Assembly (NCBI GenBank): GCA_035943355.1
Contig: DASZCG010000299.1
Span: 1-33,979, forward strand
Origin: 20CM-2-65-7 sp035943355
Lineage (GTDB): Bacteria > Gemmatimonadota > Gemmatimonadetes > Gemmatimonadales > GWC2-71-9
Direction of reading: 5' to 3'
Length of the DNA stretch: 33,979 nucleotides
This document shows, piece by piece, positions 1 through 10,378 of this stretch. A program made the translations under genes and the position numbers. The stretch's first letter is position 1. Every line of letters begins with the position of its first letter. Under the pieces are notes generated by a model. That model searched no databases, had not been told where the DNA came from, and worked only from the letters and a program-made list of their open reading frames with translations.

Positions 1-912
1 GGCTACAACAGCACGCGTTACATCCACACGCTGTATCAGACGATGAACCTGGCGTTCGCGGACCGAGATTTCTATTACGGCGACCCGGCATTTCCACCGG
101 ACGAGCCAATCAGGGGACTGCTGTCCAAGGAATACGCGAAGCAGCGGGCCCAGCTGATCAAGCCCGATCGCAACGATCCCGACATCAAGCCGGGTGACCC
201 CTATCCCTTCCAGGGCGGCACCAATCCGTATCTGCCGCTGCTGCAGCGGTGGTCGCCCCGTCCCGCGACGACATCGCAGGGCGGCGCGGGCGATGAGGCC
301 GCCCTCGCTGCGTTCGATGAGGCGTTCCGGCGCGGCACCACATCGATCGAGGCCGCCGACTCGTCAGGCTGGGTCGTGTCGGTGACGCCATCGGGCGGCT
401 GGATTCCCGCCGTGATCGCCGGACGTACCGGGATCGGGGTGAGCCAGCGCGCGCAGCAGTTCGTCGTCGACAGCGCGGACAATCCCTTCAACGTCATTGC
501 GCCCGGCAAGCGGCCGCGCGTCACGCTCACGCCGAGTCTCGCGCTGAAAGAGGGGAAGCCGTTCCTGGCGTTCGCCGTACAGGGCGGCGACACGCAGGAT
601 CAGAATCTGCTGCAGTTCTTCTTGAACGTCGTGGAATTCGGCATGGATGTGCAGCAGGCGGTCGAGGCCGCGAACATCACGAGCTATCAGATGCGGAATT
701 CCTTCGGCGATCACAAGACGGAGCCCGGTCGCCTGACGCTGCGCGATGACACGCCGGCGTGGACGCGCCATGAGCTCCGTGCGATGGGCTACAAGCTCGA
801 ATTCGACGACCGGACGTCTGGGCCGATCAACGCGATTTTCTTCGACTGGAAGCACGGGTCGTTCTGGGGCGGATCGTCGAACCATGGGGAGGACTACGGT
901 ATCGCCTGGTAG
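1..912 (+). CDS. ggt: Gamma-glutamyltransferase, 3' part (5' end outside window)
   Basis: The frame is open from the first base, so this is the C-terminal part of a longer gene. An ATG at 43 is internal. GGT is made as one chain that cleaves itself before a Thr and transfers gamma-glutamyl groups from glutathione-like substrates in the periplasm or outside the cell. The visible part holds the small-subunit start GTTS, where the first Thr is the expected nucleophile. It also holds the PGKRPRVTLTPSLAL block, the glycine-rich AVQGGDTQDQ block (families usually show SPGGSRI here) and the FGMDVQQAVEAA helix typical of the family. The protein ends normally at a TAG. There is no sign that it belongs to the his operon, which has its own promoter 39 bases downstream. 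Family assignment is firm; substrate preference is unknown. Confidence 0.9.
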   Translation, partial: GYNSTRYIHTLYQTMNLAFADRDFYYGDPAFPPDEPIRGLLSKEYAKQRAQLIKPDRNDPDIKPGDPYPFQGGTNPYLPLLQRWSPRPATTSQGGAGDEAALAAFDEAFRRGTTSIEAADSSGWVVSVTPSGGWIPAVIAGRTGIGVSQRAQQFVVDSADNPFNVIAPGKRPRVTLTPSLALKEGKPFLAFAVQGGDTQDQNLLQFFLNVVEFGMDVQQAVEAANITSYQMRNSFGDHKTEPGRLTLRDDTPAWTRHELRAMGYKLEFDDRTSGPINAIFFDWKHGSFWGGSSNHGEDYGIAW

Positions 913-950
913 CTGACATCGCTCCGTGAGATCGCGGACAGCACCAAGCA

Positions 951-979
951 TTGACACTTTTTCGCCGACGGGGTATATC
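951..979 (+). promoter_or_regulatory. Predicted sigma-70-type promoter of the his operon
   Basis: A perfect -35 hexamer TTGACA (951-956) is followed after 17 bases by TATATC (974-979). Transcription would start about 985-987, at or next to the leader peptide ATG at 987, so the leader mRNA may be leaderless. The position just upstream of a His-rich leader peptide and an attenuator hairpin supports the call. Confidence 0.75.
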
Positions 980-986
980 CCTTTCC

Positions 987-1043
987 ATGACGCGTACGTC
1001 TTCGCACCGGCATCACCACGGTCACTCGGTCCACGGGGGATAG
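987..1043 (+). CDS. hisL: Histidine operon leader peptide (HisL-type)
   Basis: An 18-codon reading frame encodes MTRTSSHRHHHGHSVHGG and ends with TAG at 1041-1043. Six of the 18 residues are His (codons at 1005, 1011, 1014, 1017, 1023 and 1032), a density essentially unknown outside his leader peptides. It lies between the predicted promoter and a terminator hairpin ahead of hisG. In the known enterobacterial systems, a ribosome stalling at His codons when charged tRNA-His is scarce favours an antiterminator. No Shine-Dalgarno is visible and the predicted transcription start falls at the ATG, so translation may begin leaderless. The peptide itself is expected to have no function beyond being translated. 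Confidence 0.88.
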   Translation: MTRTSSHRHHHGHSVHGG

Positions 1044-1109
1044 CCGGAGGCGTATAGCAGTTTGATCATCACCGACGCCGGCCCCCCCCAGGGCCGGCGT
1101 CGTGCTTTT
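1007..1109 (+). promoter_or_regulatory. his attenuator: pause, antiterminator and terminator segments
   Basis: Four mutually exclusive pairing segments can be drawn. Segment 1, CCGGC (1007-1011, inside the His codons), pairs with GCCGG (1043-1047). Segment 2, GGCGT (1049-1053), pairs with ACGCC (1075-1079), and GGGGG (1035-1039) can pair with the C run 1085-1089, forming an antiterminator. Segment 3 is 1073-1084, which otherwise pairs with segment 4 at 1091-1102 to make the terminator. A ribosome stalled at the His codons leaves 1049-1053 free. A ribosome reaching the stop at 1041 would cover it. The pairings were found by eye and no folding energies were computed. Confidence 0.75.
1073..1109 (+). 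terminator. Attenuator terminator hairpin of the his leader
   Basis: A perfect 12-bp GC-rich stem pairs 1073-1084 with 1091-1102 around a six-base loop (1085-1090). It is followed by TGCTTTT (1103-1109), a short U tract. It lies upstream of the hisG start at 1168 and inside the operon leader, so it fits conditional rather than constitutive termination. Confidence 0.85.
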
Positions 1110-1167
1110 GGGGCGTCGTCGCGCACTCTGGGGGGCTCCGGTTCGGCACCACAACGGAGCCAGAGTA

Positions 1168-2031
1168 ATGATCCCATTTCGTCTCGGTCTGCCTAAGGGT
1201 CGCATGGAGCAAGGCGTCCTCACACTCCTCGCCGACGCCGGCATTCGCGTGCGTCCCAGCGCGCGTGGCTACCGCCCCGACGTCTCACTGCCCGGTGCCG
1301 AAGCGAAGCTGCTGAAACCCCAGAACATCGTGGAAATGCTCGCGCTCGGCAGTCGCGATGCCGGCTTCGCCGGCGCGGATTGGGTTGCCGAGCTCGAGGC
1401 CGATGTCGTCGAGCTGCTCGATACGGGACTCGATCCCGTGCAGCTCGTGGCTGCCGCTCCGGTCGCGCTGTTAGAGAACGGCCGGCTGCCGCGGCTCGAT
1501 CGCCGCTTGGTCGTGGCCTCCGAGTACGAGCGGCTCACCCGCGGCTGGATCGGGGCGCAGGGCTTCTGCGCCGAGTTCGTGCGGTCCTATGGGGCGACTG
1601 AAGTGTTCCCCCCCGAGGATGCCGACGTCATCGTCGACAACACGGCGACGGGCGCGACCCTCGAGGCCAACGGTCTCGCGATCGTCGACGTGTTGATGCG
1701 CTCCTCCACGCGATTGTACGCGCATCGCGCGGCGCTCGATGACCCCCTGCGCCGCCGCTGCATCGACGATCTCGTCTTGCTGATCAACTCGGTGCTCGAG
1801 GCGCGGCGCCGCGTGATGCTGGAAGTGAACGCGTCCGCGGCCTGTCTCGACGCGGTCGTTGCCGTGCTCCCGTCAATGCGACAGGCAACCGTCGCCAGGC
1901 TTTTCGGTAATGGCGGCTACGCGGTGAAGGCCGCTGTACCGCGAGACCTTCTGCCCCAGGTAATTCCCGCGGTGAAAGCTGCCGGTGGCACCGATGTCGT
2001 CGTCTCGACGCTCTCGCAGATCGTGCCATGA
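1168..2031 (+). CDS. hisG: ATP phosphoribosyltransferase, long form (HisG)
   Basis: HisG joins ATP and PRPP to give phosphoribosyl-ATP, the first and feedback-controlled step of histidine synthesis in the cytoplasm. The protein is 287 residues, the length of the long (HisG_L) form that works without HisZ. The N-terminus FRLGLPKGRM, the PRPP-binding loop VDNTATGATL and a C-terminal ACT-like regulatory domain (about residues 212-287, ending STLSQIVP) are visible. The start at 1168 is chosen because CGGAG (1155-1159) lies 8 bases upstream and the family N-terminus begins right there. An in-frame GTG at 1102 lies inside the attenuator hairpin and is rejected. The stop overlaps the next start (ATGA, 2028-2031). 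Control is expected by attenuation and by histidine binding to the C-terminal domain. Confidence 0.95.
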   Translation: MIPFRLGLPKGRMEQGVLTLLADAGIRVRPSARGYRPDVSLPGAEAKLLKPQNIVEMLALGSRDAGFAGADWVAELEADVVELLDTGLDPVQLVAAAPVALLENGRLPRLDRRLVVASEYERLTRGWIGAQGFCAEFVRSYGATEVFPPEDADVIVDNTATGATLEANGLAIVDVLMRSSTRLYAHRAALDDPLRRRCIDDLVLLINSVLEARRRVMLEVNASAACLDAVVAVLPSMRQATVARLFGNGGYAVKAAVPRDLLPQVIPAVKAAGGTDVVVSTLSQIVP

Positions 2032-3743
2032 CCGCCGTGATGCCGCAGTCGCGGATCGATCCCGCCTGGGCGTATGAGGAGCCGTCCCGCCCGAGCGTTG
2101 GTGCACTGCGACTCGATCGCAATGAGGGATTGCTGCCATCGTCGGACGCGCTGGCCGAGCTGGCCGACGCCGATCCCGAGCTGCTGCGCCGTTACCCCGA
2201 TGTCGCGGCGCTGACATCGCTGCTCGCGGCTCGCTGTGGTGTCGGGCCGGAGCGGGTCATCGTTACGGCGGGCGCCGACGAAGCGATCGATCGCATCTGC
2301 CGGGCATTTCTCGCCCCGGGACGCACGTTGCTGCTTCCAGAGCCGAGCTTCGAAATGCTCGATCAGTACGCGGCGTTAGCGGGCGGCGAGCTGGTGCGCG
2401 TGCCGTGGATCGGTGACGCGTTTCCGACCAACGGGTTCCTGGAGCAGCTCGACGAGCGCACCGCCGTCATCGCGATCGTGTCTCCTAACAATCCGACCGG
2501 TGGTGTGGCGACGCTCGCGGACGTGCGGCGCATCGCGGCGGCGTCGCCCGAAGCGCTCGTTCTGCTCGATCACGCCTATGTCGAGTACGCGGACGATGAT
2601 CTGACCGGCGCCGTGCTGGACATTCCCAACGTCGTGATCACGCGGACGCTCTCCAAGGCGTGGGGTCTCGCCGGGTGTCGCGTCGGGTACGCCATTGGCG
2701 ATCCGCAGATCATCGCGGTGTTGCGTGCCGCCGGTGGTCCCTATCCCGTCGCGGGATTGTCTCTCGCTCTCGCGGCTCGCCAGGTCGAGCGCGGTGCTGC
2801 AGCGCTCACGACCCACGTCGCACGCGTGCGCGCGGAGCGCAGCGCTCTCACACAGCAGCTCCAGACGCTGGGGCTCTCGCCCCGTCTGTCGCAGGCCAAT
2901 TTCGTGTTCGTCGAATGCGGTGCGCGCGCGCGGTTCTGCGCCTTGGGTCTCGCGGCGCTGGGCGTGTTGGTGCGCGAGTTCCGGAACCGGCCCGGAATCA
3001 CCACGGCGCTGCGCATCACGCTCCCCGGTGAACAGGCGGCATTCGAGCGGCTGACGGGCGCGCTCGATACGGTGCTCGCGCCCCGCGCCATCGTCTTCGA
3101 TCTGGATGGAGTGCTCGCCGACGTCCGTGAGTCCCAGCGCGCGGCGATGATCGCCACGGCTGCGACATACGGCGTCACCATCACGATGGATGACATCGAA
3201 AGTGCCCTGCGCGCCGGGGATGCTGCCAACGATTGGATCGTGACGCGGCGGCTAATCACCGCTCGCGGCGTGCAGGTCGATCTCGCAGACGTCACCGCGC
3301 GGTACCAGTCACTCTATCTCGGAACCGAGGCGTCACCAGGACTCCACGAGCGTGAGCGCGCCATTGTGCCGCGTGCGGTGCTCGAGCGCTTCGCAAAGCG
3401 CCTGCCGTTGGCCGTGGTGACCGGACGGCCCCGCGAAGAGGCGCGCTGGTTTCTCGAGCGCGAAGGCCTCGCTTCGCTGTTTCGCGCCGTGATCTGCATG
3501 GAGGACGCCCCTCGCAAGCCTGACCCCGCGCCGGTTCGCCTCGCGCTCTCGCGCTTGGGTGAGCAGCGCGCCTGGATGATCGGGAATACACCAGACGACA
3601 TCCGCGCTGCCGCCGGGGCGTCTGTTGTGCCCCTCGGCATCGTCGCCCCAGGGGATGACCTCGCCACCACGACGGCTGCACTGACCGACGCGGGGGCCGC
3701 TCGCGTGCTCGATCAAATCGCCGATCTCGAGGAGTTGCTATGA
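2028..3743 (+). CDS. hisC: Fusion: histidinol-phosphate aminotransferase + HAD phosphatase
   Basis: Residues 1 to about 350 are a class I/II PLP aminotransferase of the HisC type: SPNNPTGG at 152-159 and PLP lysine K210 in TLSKAWGLAGCRVGY. Residues about 354-571 are a HAD hydrolase with nucleophile motif DLDG (D358, D360), motif II VVTGRP, motif III lysine in RKPDP and motif IV GNTPDD. HisC converts imidazole-acetol phosphate plus glutamate to histidinol phosphate. The next step needs a histidinol-phosphatase, and the downstream hisB encodes only the dehydratase, so the fused HAD domain is the obvious candidate. Fusions of this HAD subgroup (I recall TIGR01548) to HisC are known, but the activity is inferred here. 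Both catalytic sets look intact. Starts and ends with 4-base ATGA overlaps, implying translational coupling. Confidence 0.92.
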   Translation: MTAVMPQSRIDPAWAYEEPSRPSVGALRLDRNEGLLPSSDALAELADADPELLRRYPDVAALTSLLAARCGVGPERVIVTAGADEAIDRICRAFLAPGRTLLLPEPSFEMLDQYAALAGGELVRVPWIGDAFPTNGFLEQLDERTAVIAIVSPNNPTGGVATLADVRRIAAASPEALVLLDHAYVEYADDDLTGAVLDIPNVVITRTLSKAWGLAGCRVGYAIGDPQIIAVLRAAGGPYPVAGLSLALAARQVERGAAALTTHVARVRAERSALTQQLQTLGLSPRLSQANFVFVECGARARFCALGLAALGVLVREFRNRPGITTALRITLPGEQAAFERLTGALDTVLAPRAIVFDLDGVLADVRESQRAAMIATAATYGVTITMDDIESALRAGDAANDWIVTRRLITARGVQVDLADVTARYQSLYLGTEASPGLHERERAIVPRAVLERFAKRLPLAVVTGRPREEARWFLEREGLASLFRAVICMEDAPRKPDPAPVRLALSRLGEQRAWMIGNTPDDIRAAAGASVVPLGIVAPGDDLATTTAALTDAGAARVLDQIADLEELL

Positions 3744-4337
3744 ACGCTCGCACGGCCACCGTGACCCGAACCACGCGTGAGACATCGACTCGTCTGACAC
3801 TCGATATTGACGGGAGCGGGAAGACGACGATCAAGACGGGGATTGGATTCCTCGATCATCTGCTCGACGCGCTGGGCCGGCACGCGCGGTTTGACCTGAA
3901 GCTCACGTGCGAAGGCGACTTGCAGGTGGACGATCATCACACCGCGGAGGACTGCGGGCTCGCGCTGGGCGAAGCGCTCGACCGCGCGCTGGAAGAGCGG
4001 CGTGGCGTGAACCGGTTCGGCTCGGGCTTCGCACCACTCGACGAAGCGTTAGCGAGAGCGGTCGTGGATCTTTCCGGCAGGCCGTTTGCGGATGTCGAGC
4101 TGGGATTGCGCCGTGAGTCGATCGGCGGGCTCGCCTGCGAGAATATTCCACATGTGTTGCGTTCGCTGGCGACGGCTGCCCGAATCACGCTGCACGTCGA
4201 CGTGCTGAAGGGCGAGAACGATCACCATCGCGCCGAAGCTGCGTTCAAGGCAACTGCCCTCGCGTTGCGCCAGGCGGTCGCGCGCTCGGGATTCGACGAC
4301 GTCCCGTCTACCAAAGGCACCCTGGGAGCCGCGAGCC

Positions 4338-4345
<8 letters not shown>
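3740..4345 (+). CDS. hisB: Imidazoleglycerol-phosphate dehydratase (HisB, monofunctional)
   Basis: HisB removes water from imidazoleglycerol phosphate to give imidazole-acetol phosphate. It is normally a 24-mer with two Mn ions per site. At 201 residues this is the single-domain form, without the N-terminal phosphatase of enteric HisB. Both metal-binding repeats are present: DHHTAED (H66, H67, E70, D71) and DHHRAE (H162, H163, E166). The ending SGFDDVPSTKGTLGA is typical. The gene overlaps hisC by ATGA and hisHF by 8 bases. The missing phosphatase domain is consistent with the HAD domain fused to HisC upstream. Confidence 0.96.
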
Positions 4346-5722
<1,377 letters not shown>

Positions 5723-5726
<4 letters not shown>

Positions 5727-6982
5727 TCGTGCCCAGCATCGACATCATGGGTGGTCGCGCCGTGCAGCTGCGGCGTGGAAAAGACTTCGTGCTGGATGGG
5801 GGCGATCCCGTCGCACGGCTGGAGGAGTTTTCCATCGCGGGAGAAGTGGCCGTCGTGGATCTCGACGCCGCTCTCGGTCGCGGCTCCAACGCGGAGCTGA
5901 TCCGGGATCTCGTCGGCCGTGGGCCGTGCCGCGTCGGTGGGGGGATCCGCGACGTCGACACTGCGCGCCGCTGGCTCGACGCCGGCGCCACGCAGGTGAT
6001 GATCGGCACGGCGGCGACGCCCGAATTCTGCAATGCGCTGCCGCGCGAGCGCGTCATTGCCGCCGTGGATGCAGAGCTTGGCCACATCGTCGTCAATGGC
6101 TGGCAATCCCCCACCGGCGTGCCTGTGCTGCAGCGCGTGGGCGAGCTCGCGCCGGTCGTCGGTGGCTTCCTCTTCACACAGGTGGAGAAGGAAGGAGCGA
6201 TGAGCGGATTCGACCGCGCCGCGGTCGAAGCGGTCGTGCGTACCGCGGGCGATGCGCGCGTCACTGCCGCCGGTGGCATCACCACAGCGGCGGAAGTTGC
6301 CGAGCTGGATCGCATCGGCGCCGACGCGCAGGTGGGCATGGCGCTGTACAGCGGCAGGCTTGCGCTGGGCGATGCCGTCGCCGCGCCGCTCACCAAGCCG
6401 CTGCCGGGCGAGGTGTGGCCGACGGTCGTCTGCGATGAGTCCGGCCGCACGCTCGGTCTGGTCTGGAGCACGCGCGCATCGCTGGTGCAGGCGGTTGCCG
6501 AGCGGCGTGGTATCTACTGGTCCCGCTCGCGGCAATCGATTTGGGAGAAGGGCGCGACCTCGGGAAATGGGCAGCAGCTGCTCCGCGTGGATTTGGATTG
6601 CGACCGCGACGCCCTGCGATTCACGGTACGCCAGCTGGGCGCGGGGTTCTGTCACCTGAATCGCCGCTCATGCTGGCCCGCAACGTTCGATCTCTCTGAC
6701 CTTGAGCGCACGGTCAGCGATCGCATCGCACACCCTATCGCGGGCTCCGGCACCACCCGACTGCTCGATGAGCCCGGGCTTCTCGCCGCGAAACTGCGCG
6801 AGGAAGCGGACGAGCTGGCAAGCGCGGAGTCGTCGCAGGAAGTCGTCCGCGAAACCGCCGACGTGCTGTATGTGGCGCTGGTGGCGCTGGCACGCGGCGG
6901 GGGAACGCTCGCCGACGTACGCGCCGAGCTCGCGCGACGCAATCGCGCCGTGAGTCGCCGGCCCATGGTTCGCAAAGCATGA
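5723..6982 (+). CDS. hisA: Triple fusion: HisA isomerase + HisI cyclohydrolase + HisE pyrophosphohydrolase
   Basis: A 419-residue chain with three enzymes. HisA (about 1-215) is the ProFAR isomerase barrel, with D7 (PSIDIMGG), D116 and T152 matching the known catalytic Asp, Asp and Thr. Its loop reads TQVEKEG where most HisA proteins have T[DE]xx[KR]DG, so the sequence is diverged. HisI (about 228-315) is the PR-AMP cyclohydrolase, with YWSRSR at 265-270, metal ligands D292/D294/D296 and the CHLNRRSCW block. HisE (about 325-419) is the PR-ATP pyrophosphohydrolase, with LREEADELASA and ETADVLYV. Together they carry out steps 2, 3 and 4. The start at 5723 is set by the ATGA overlap with hisHF and by the family N-terminus. 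An open frame upstream to 5336 is only the shadow frame of hisF. Confidence 0.94.
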
Positions 6983-8244
6983 GCGCGCGCGTGCTGCGCC
7001 ATCGCTCCGTCGCCGAGCTGGTCAGCGGGCGGGGCGCCGCCGTGAGTCCGGAGGCCCTCGCCGTCGCCGCGCCGATCGTGGATGCCGTCCGCTTGAGAGG
7101 TGAGGCCGCGCTCCGCGAGTACGCCGAGCGGCTCGGCGACGTGACGGCTGGAGGGCCGCTGTTCATCGAGCGGGCCGATCTCGATCGGGCGCTCGCGGCT
7201 CTGCCCGCCGCTGATCGCGCGCGCCTCGAGCGCGTCGCCGAGCGGATTCGCGCATTCGCGGAGGCGCAGAAGCGGGCGCTCAGCCCAGTCACGGTCACAG
7301 TGCCCGGTGGGACCGCGGGGCACTGGATTGCTCCGGTAGAGCGCGCCGGCTGTTACGCGCCCGGTGGCCGCTATCCGCTCCCTTCGTCGGTCCTGATGAC
7401 CGTGGTCACAGCGCGAACGGCGGGCGTTCGAGAAGTCTGGGTCGCCAGTCCCAAACCGGGACCCATGACACTGGCAGCGGCCGCTCTCGCCGACGCCGAT
7501 GGGGTTCTCGCGGCGGGTGGAGCCCACGCTATTGCGGCGCTCGCGTTCGGCGCGGGACCCGTAGGGGCGTGCGATGTCGTGGTTGGTCCCGGCAACCGTT
7601 ACGTCACCGCGGCCAAGCAGCTTGTCGCCGGGCACGTCGCCATCGACAGTCTGGCCGGCCCCTCGGAGCTGGTTGTCTTCGCGGACTCCACCGCAACCGC
7701 CGTGGTCGTGGCGGCCGACCTTCTGGCGCAAGCGGAGCACGACGCTGATGCCCTGCCTGTGCTCGTGACGTTCGATTCCGGTCTTGCCGATCGCGTCGAG
7801 TCAGAGCTCGCTCGTCAGCTCGCCACATTACCGACACAGGCGATCGCGCGTGCCGCACTGGCCAATGGCGGCGTGCTCGTGGTCGCGAATCAAGAGGAAG
7901 GGATCATGGCGTGCGACGCGCTGGCACCTGAGCACGTCCAGCTACTCCTGCACGATGCGACTGCGGTCGCACCGCGACTGTCGCACTATGGCGCGCTCTT
8001 CATCGGCGGCATGTCTGCGGAAGTTCTGGGTGACTACGGTGCCGGTCCCAATCACGTTCTGCCAACCGGGGGTACGGCGCGGTCGAGGGGCGGGCTCTCG
8101 GTCTATTCGTTCCTGCGCGTGCGCACGTGGCTGCGCATAGAGGACGGCGCAGCGGCGCGCGATCTCAGCGAGGACGCCGCGTGGTTCGGCCGGGTGGAAG
8201 GGCTCGAAGGCCATGTGCGATCGGCCGAGCACAGGCTCGACTAG
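6979..8244 (+). CDS. hisD: Histidinol dehydrogenase (HisD)
   Basis: HisD oxidises histidinol to histidine in two NAD-dependent steps and needs zinc. The 421-residue length is normal. Visible landmarks are the GRYPLPSS segment, VVGPGNRYVTAAKQ, DSLAGPSELVV, zinc ligands Q251 and H254 (AQAEHDAD), the catalytic pair E318/H319 (PEHVQL), D352 (GDYGAGPNH) and the C-terminal ligand H412 (EGLEGH). It is the last cistron, joined to hisA-IE by an ATGA overlap, whereas enteric operons place hisD second. No clear intrinsic terminator is seen in the 118 bases after its stop. Only the histidine transport and regulation genes of a full system are missing from the window. Confidence 0.96.
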   Translation: MSARVLRHRSVAELVSGRGAAVSPEALAVAAPIVDAVRLRGEAALREYAERLGDVTAGGPLFIERADLDRALAALPAADRARLERVAERIRAFAEAQKRALSPVTVTVPGGTAGHWIAPVERAGCYAPGGRYPLPSSVLMTVVTARTAGVREVWVASPKPGPMTLAAAALADADGVLAAGGAHAIAALAFGAGPVGACDVVVGPGNRYVTAAKQLVAGHVAIDSLAGPSELVVFADSTATAVVVAADLLAQAEHDADALPVLVTFDSGLADRVESELARQLATLPTQAIARAALANGGVLVVANQEEGIMACDALAPEHVQLLLHDATAVAPRLSHYGALFIGGMSAEVLGDYGAGPNHVLPTGGTARSRGGLSVYSFLRVRTWLRIEDGAAARDLSEDAAWFGRVEGLEGHVRSAEHRLD

Positions 8245-8362
8245 CGCCTATGCCGTTATGACTTGTGGTGCGCTGCACATGGCGAACTGCGGTGCCCGCG
8301 GGTAACACTCCACGGAAGGATGGTGAGCGTTCTCGTCAAAACCCTATAAACGGGGGGTAACC

Positions 8363-8840
8363 ATGAAGACTCAACTCGTCCGTGCAGCTGCGACGCTTGG
8401 GGTGGTAGCGGGATGCGGCATCTTCGATAGTGACCCCAAAGATCTTCGCACATTCAGCTTTGAAGTCCGCGAACAATCGACCGATTCCGTGCAGTTCGAT
8501 ATGCCAATCGAGCTGGTGGTAAGGACAGAAGATCAGGTTCCTTGTCTCAGTTACGTTATTCAAGGTACGGTTGGCTTCGGGTCAGGATGTGGTCGCTGTG
8601 GGGCTCAATACAACCGATCTGCCTAACGACGTTTGTATACCTTCGACCGGTCCTTACGAGTTCCGCTACCCGATCGGCTTCGGGCCCGTCACAGTTGACA
8701 ATCCATTTTTCCTGACCTTCGAACAACGGGGACGGGTCGATCGATATCTCGTGATCGTGAGCCAGACCTTTATAGACATCGCGCCCCTGAGCGCGCATTT
8801 CACGGAACCGACCGCCCGGCGCGTCCCGCGCGGGAGCTAG
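8363..8840 (+). pseudogene. Small secreted lipoprotein gene split by a one-base frameshift
   Basis: The first frame (8363-8626) starts after a G6 Shine-Dalgarno-like run (8352-8357). It encodes a signal peptide with lipobox VAGC (C18), then reads IELVVRTEDQVPCLSYVIQGTV and ends in a Cys/Arg-rich tail unlike a folded protein. A second frame, open from 8523 to 8840, continues sensibly with SGQDVVAVGLN, PYEFRYPIGFGPVTVDNPFF and DRYLVIV. Deleting one G of the pair 8573-8574 joins them as QGTVASGQDVVAVGLN, giving a 158-residue beta-rich lipoprotein. Either this is a real pseudogenising insertion or a sequence error. No known family is recognised. It ends 8 bases from the convergent thiC stop. Confidence 0.65.
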
Positions 8841-8848
8841 TTCGCAAC

Positions 8849-10198
<1,350 letters not shown>

Positions 10199-10206
10199 AC
10201 GTGAAC

Positions 10207-10279
10207 TCCCTTCGCCGGTACGAACCGGATCAGGTTCTGAGGGTGTGATCTCAGCCCGCCGACCTCGGCGGGCACCCCT
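10207..10279 (-). promoter_or_regulatory. TPP riboswitch (THI element) upstream of thiC
   Basis: Read on the minus strand, the element runs from AGGGGTGCCC through the GCTGAGATCACACCC thi-box core and AACCTGATCCGGTT to GTACCGGCGAAGGGA. It has all conserved blocks of the TPP aptamer in order. It ends only 8 bases before the thiC ATG, and its last bases are the Shine-Dalgarno itself. There is no room for a separate expression platform. TPP binding should therefore hide the ribosome site directly, which means translational control. Confidence 0.96.
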
Positions 10280-10315
10280 GTCGATCCAATAATCTAACTG
10301 CGGGAAACCGGCGGG

Positions 10316-10348
10316 AAAAAGCGCGGTAGGTGTTCCTCACCCACGGCG
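10316..10348 (-). terminator. Intrinsic terminator after def, possibly bidirectional
   Basis: On the minus strand an 11-bp stem (10348-10338 with 10332-10322; one mismatch and one G-U pair) closes a five-base loop and is followed by C and five T (10320-10316). The same stem read on the plus strand is followed by TG and five T (10351-10355). It separates def from the TPP riboswitch and thiC, so thiC needs its own promoter between about 10280 and 10315. Confidence 0.65.
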
Positions 10349-10378
10349 TGTTTTTCCGCCTCCTCCCGCCTGGTTGGT

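Noticed and set aside
1102..1167. In-frame GTG at 1102 as a longer hisG start
   Set aside because: It lies inside the terminator hairpin, has no ribosome site, and adds residues that no HisG family member has.
8245..8362. Terminator or riboswitch after hisD
   Set aside because: Only weak partial inverted repeats and no T run; TATAAA at 8345-8350 has no acceptable -35.
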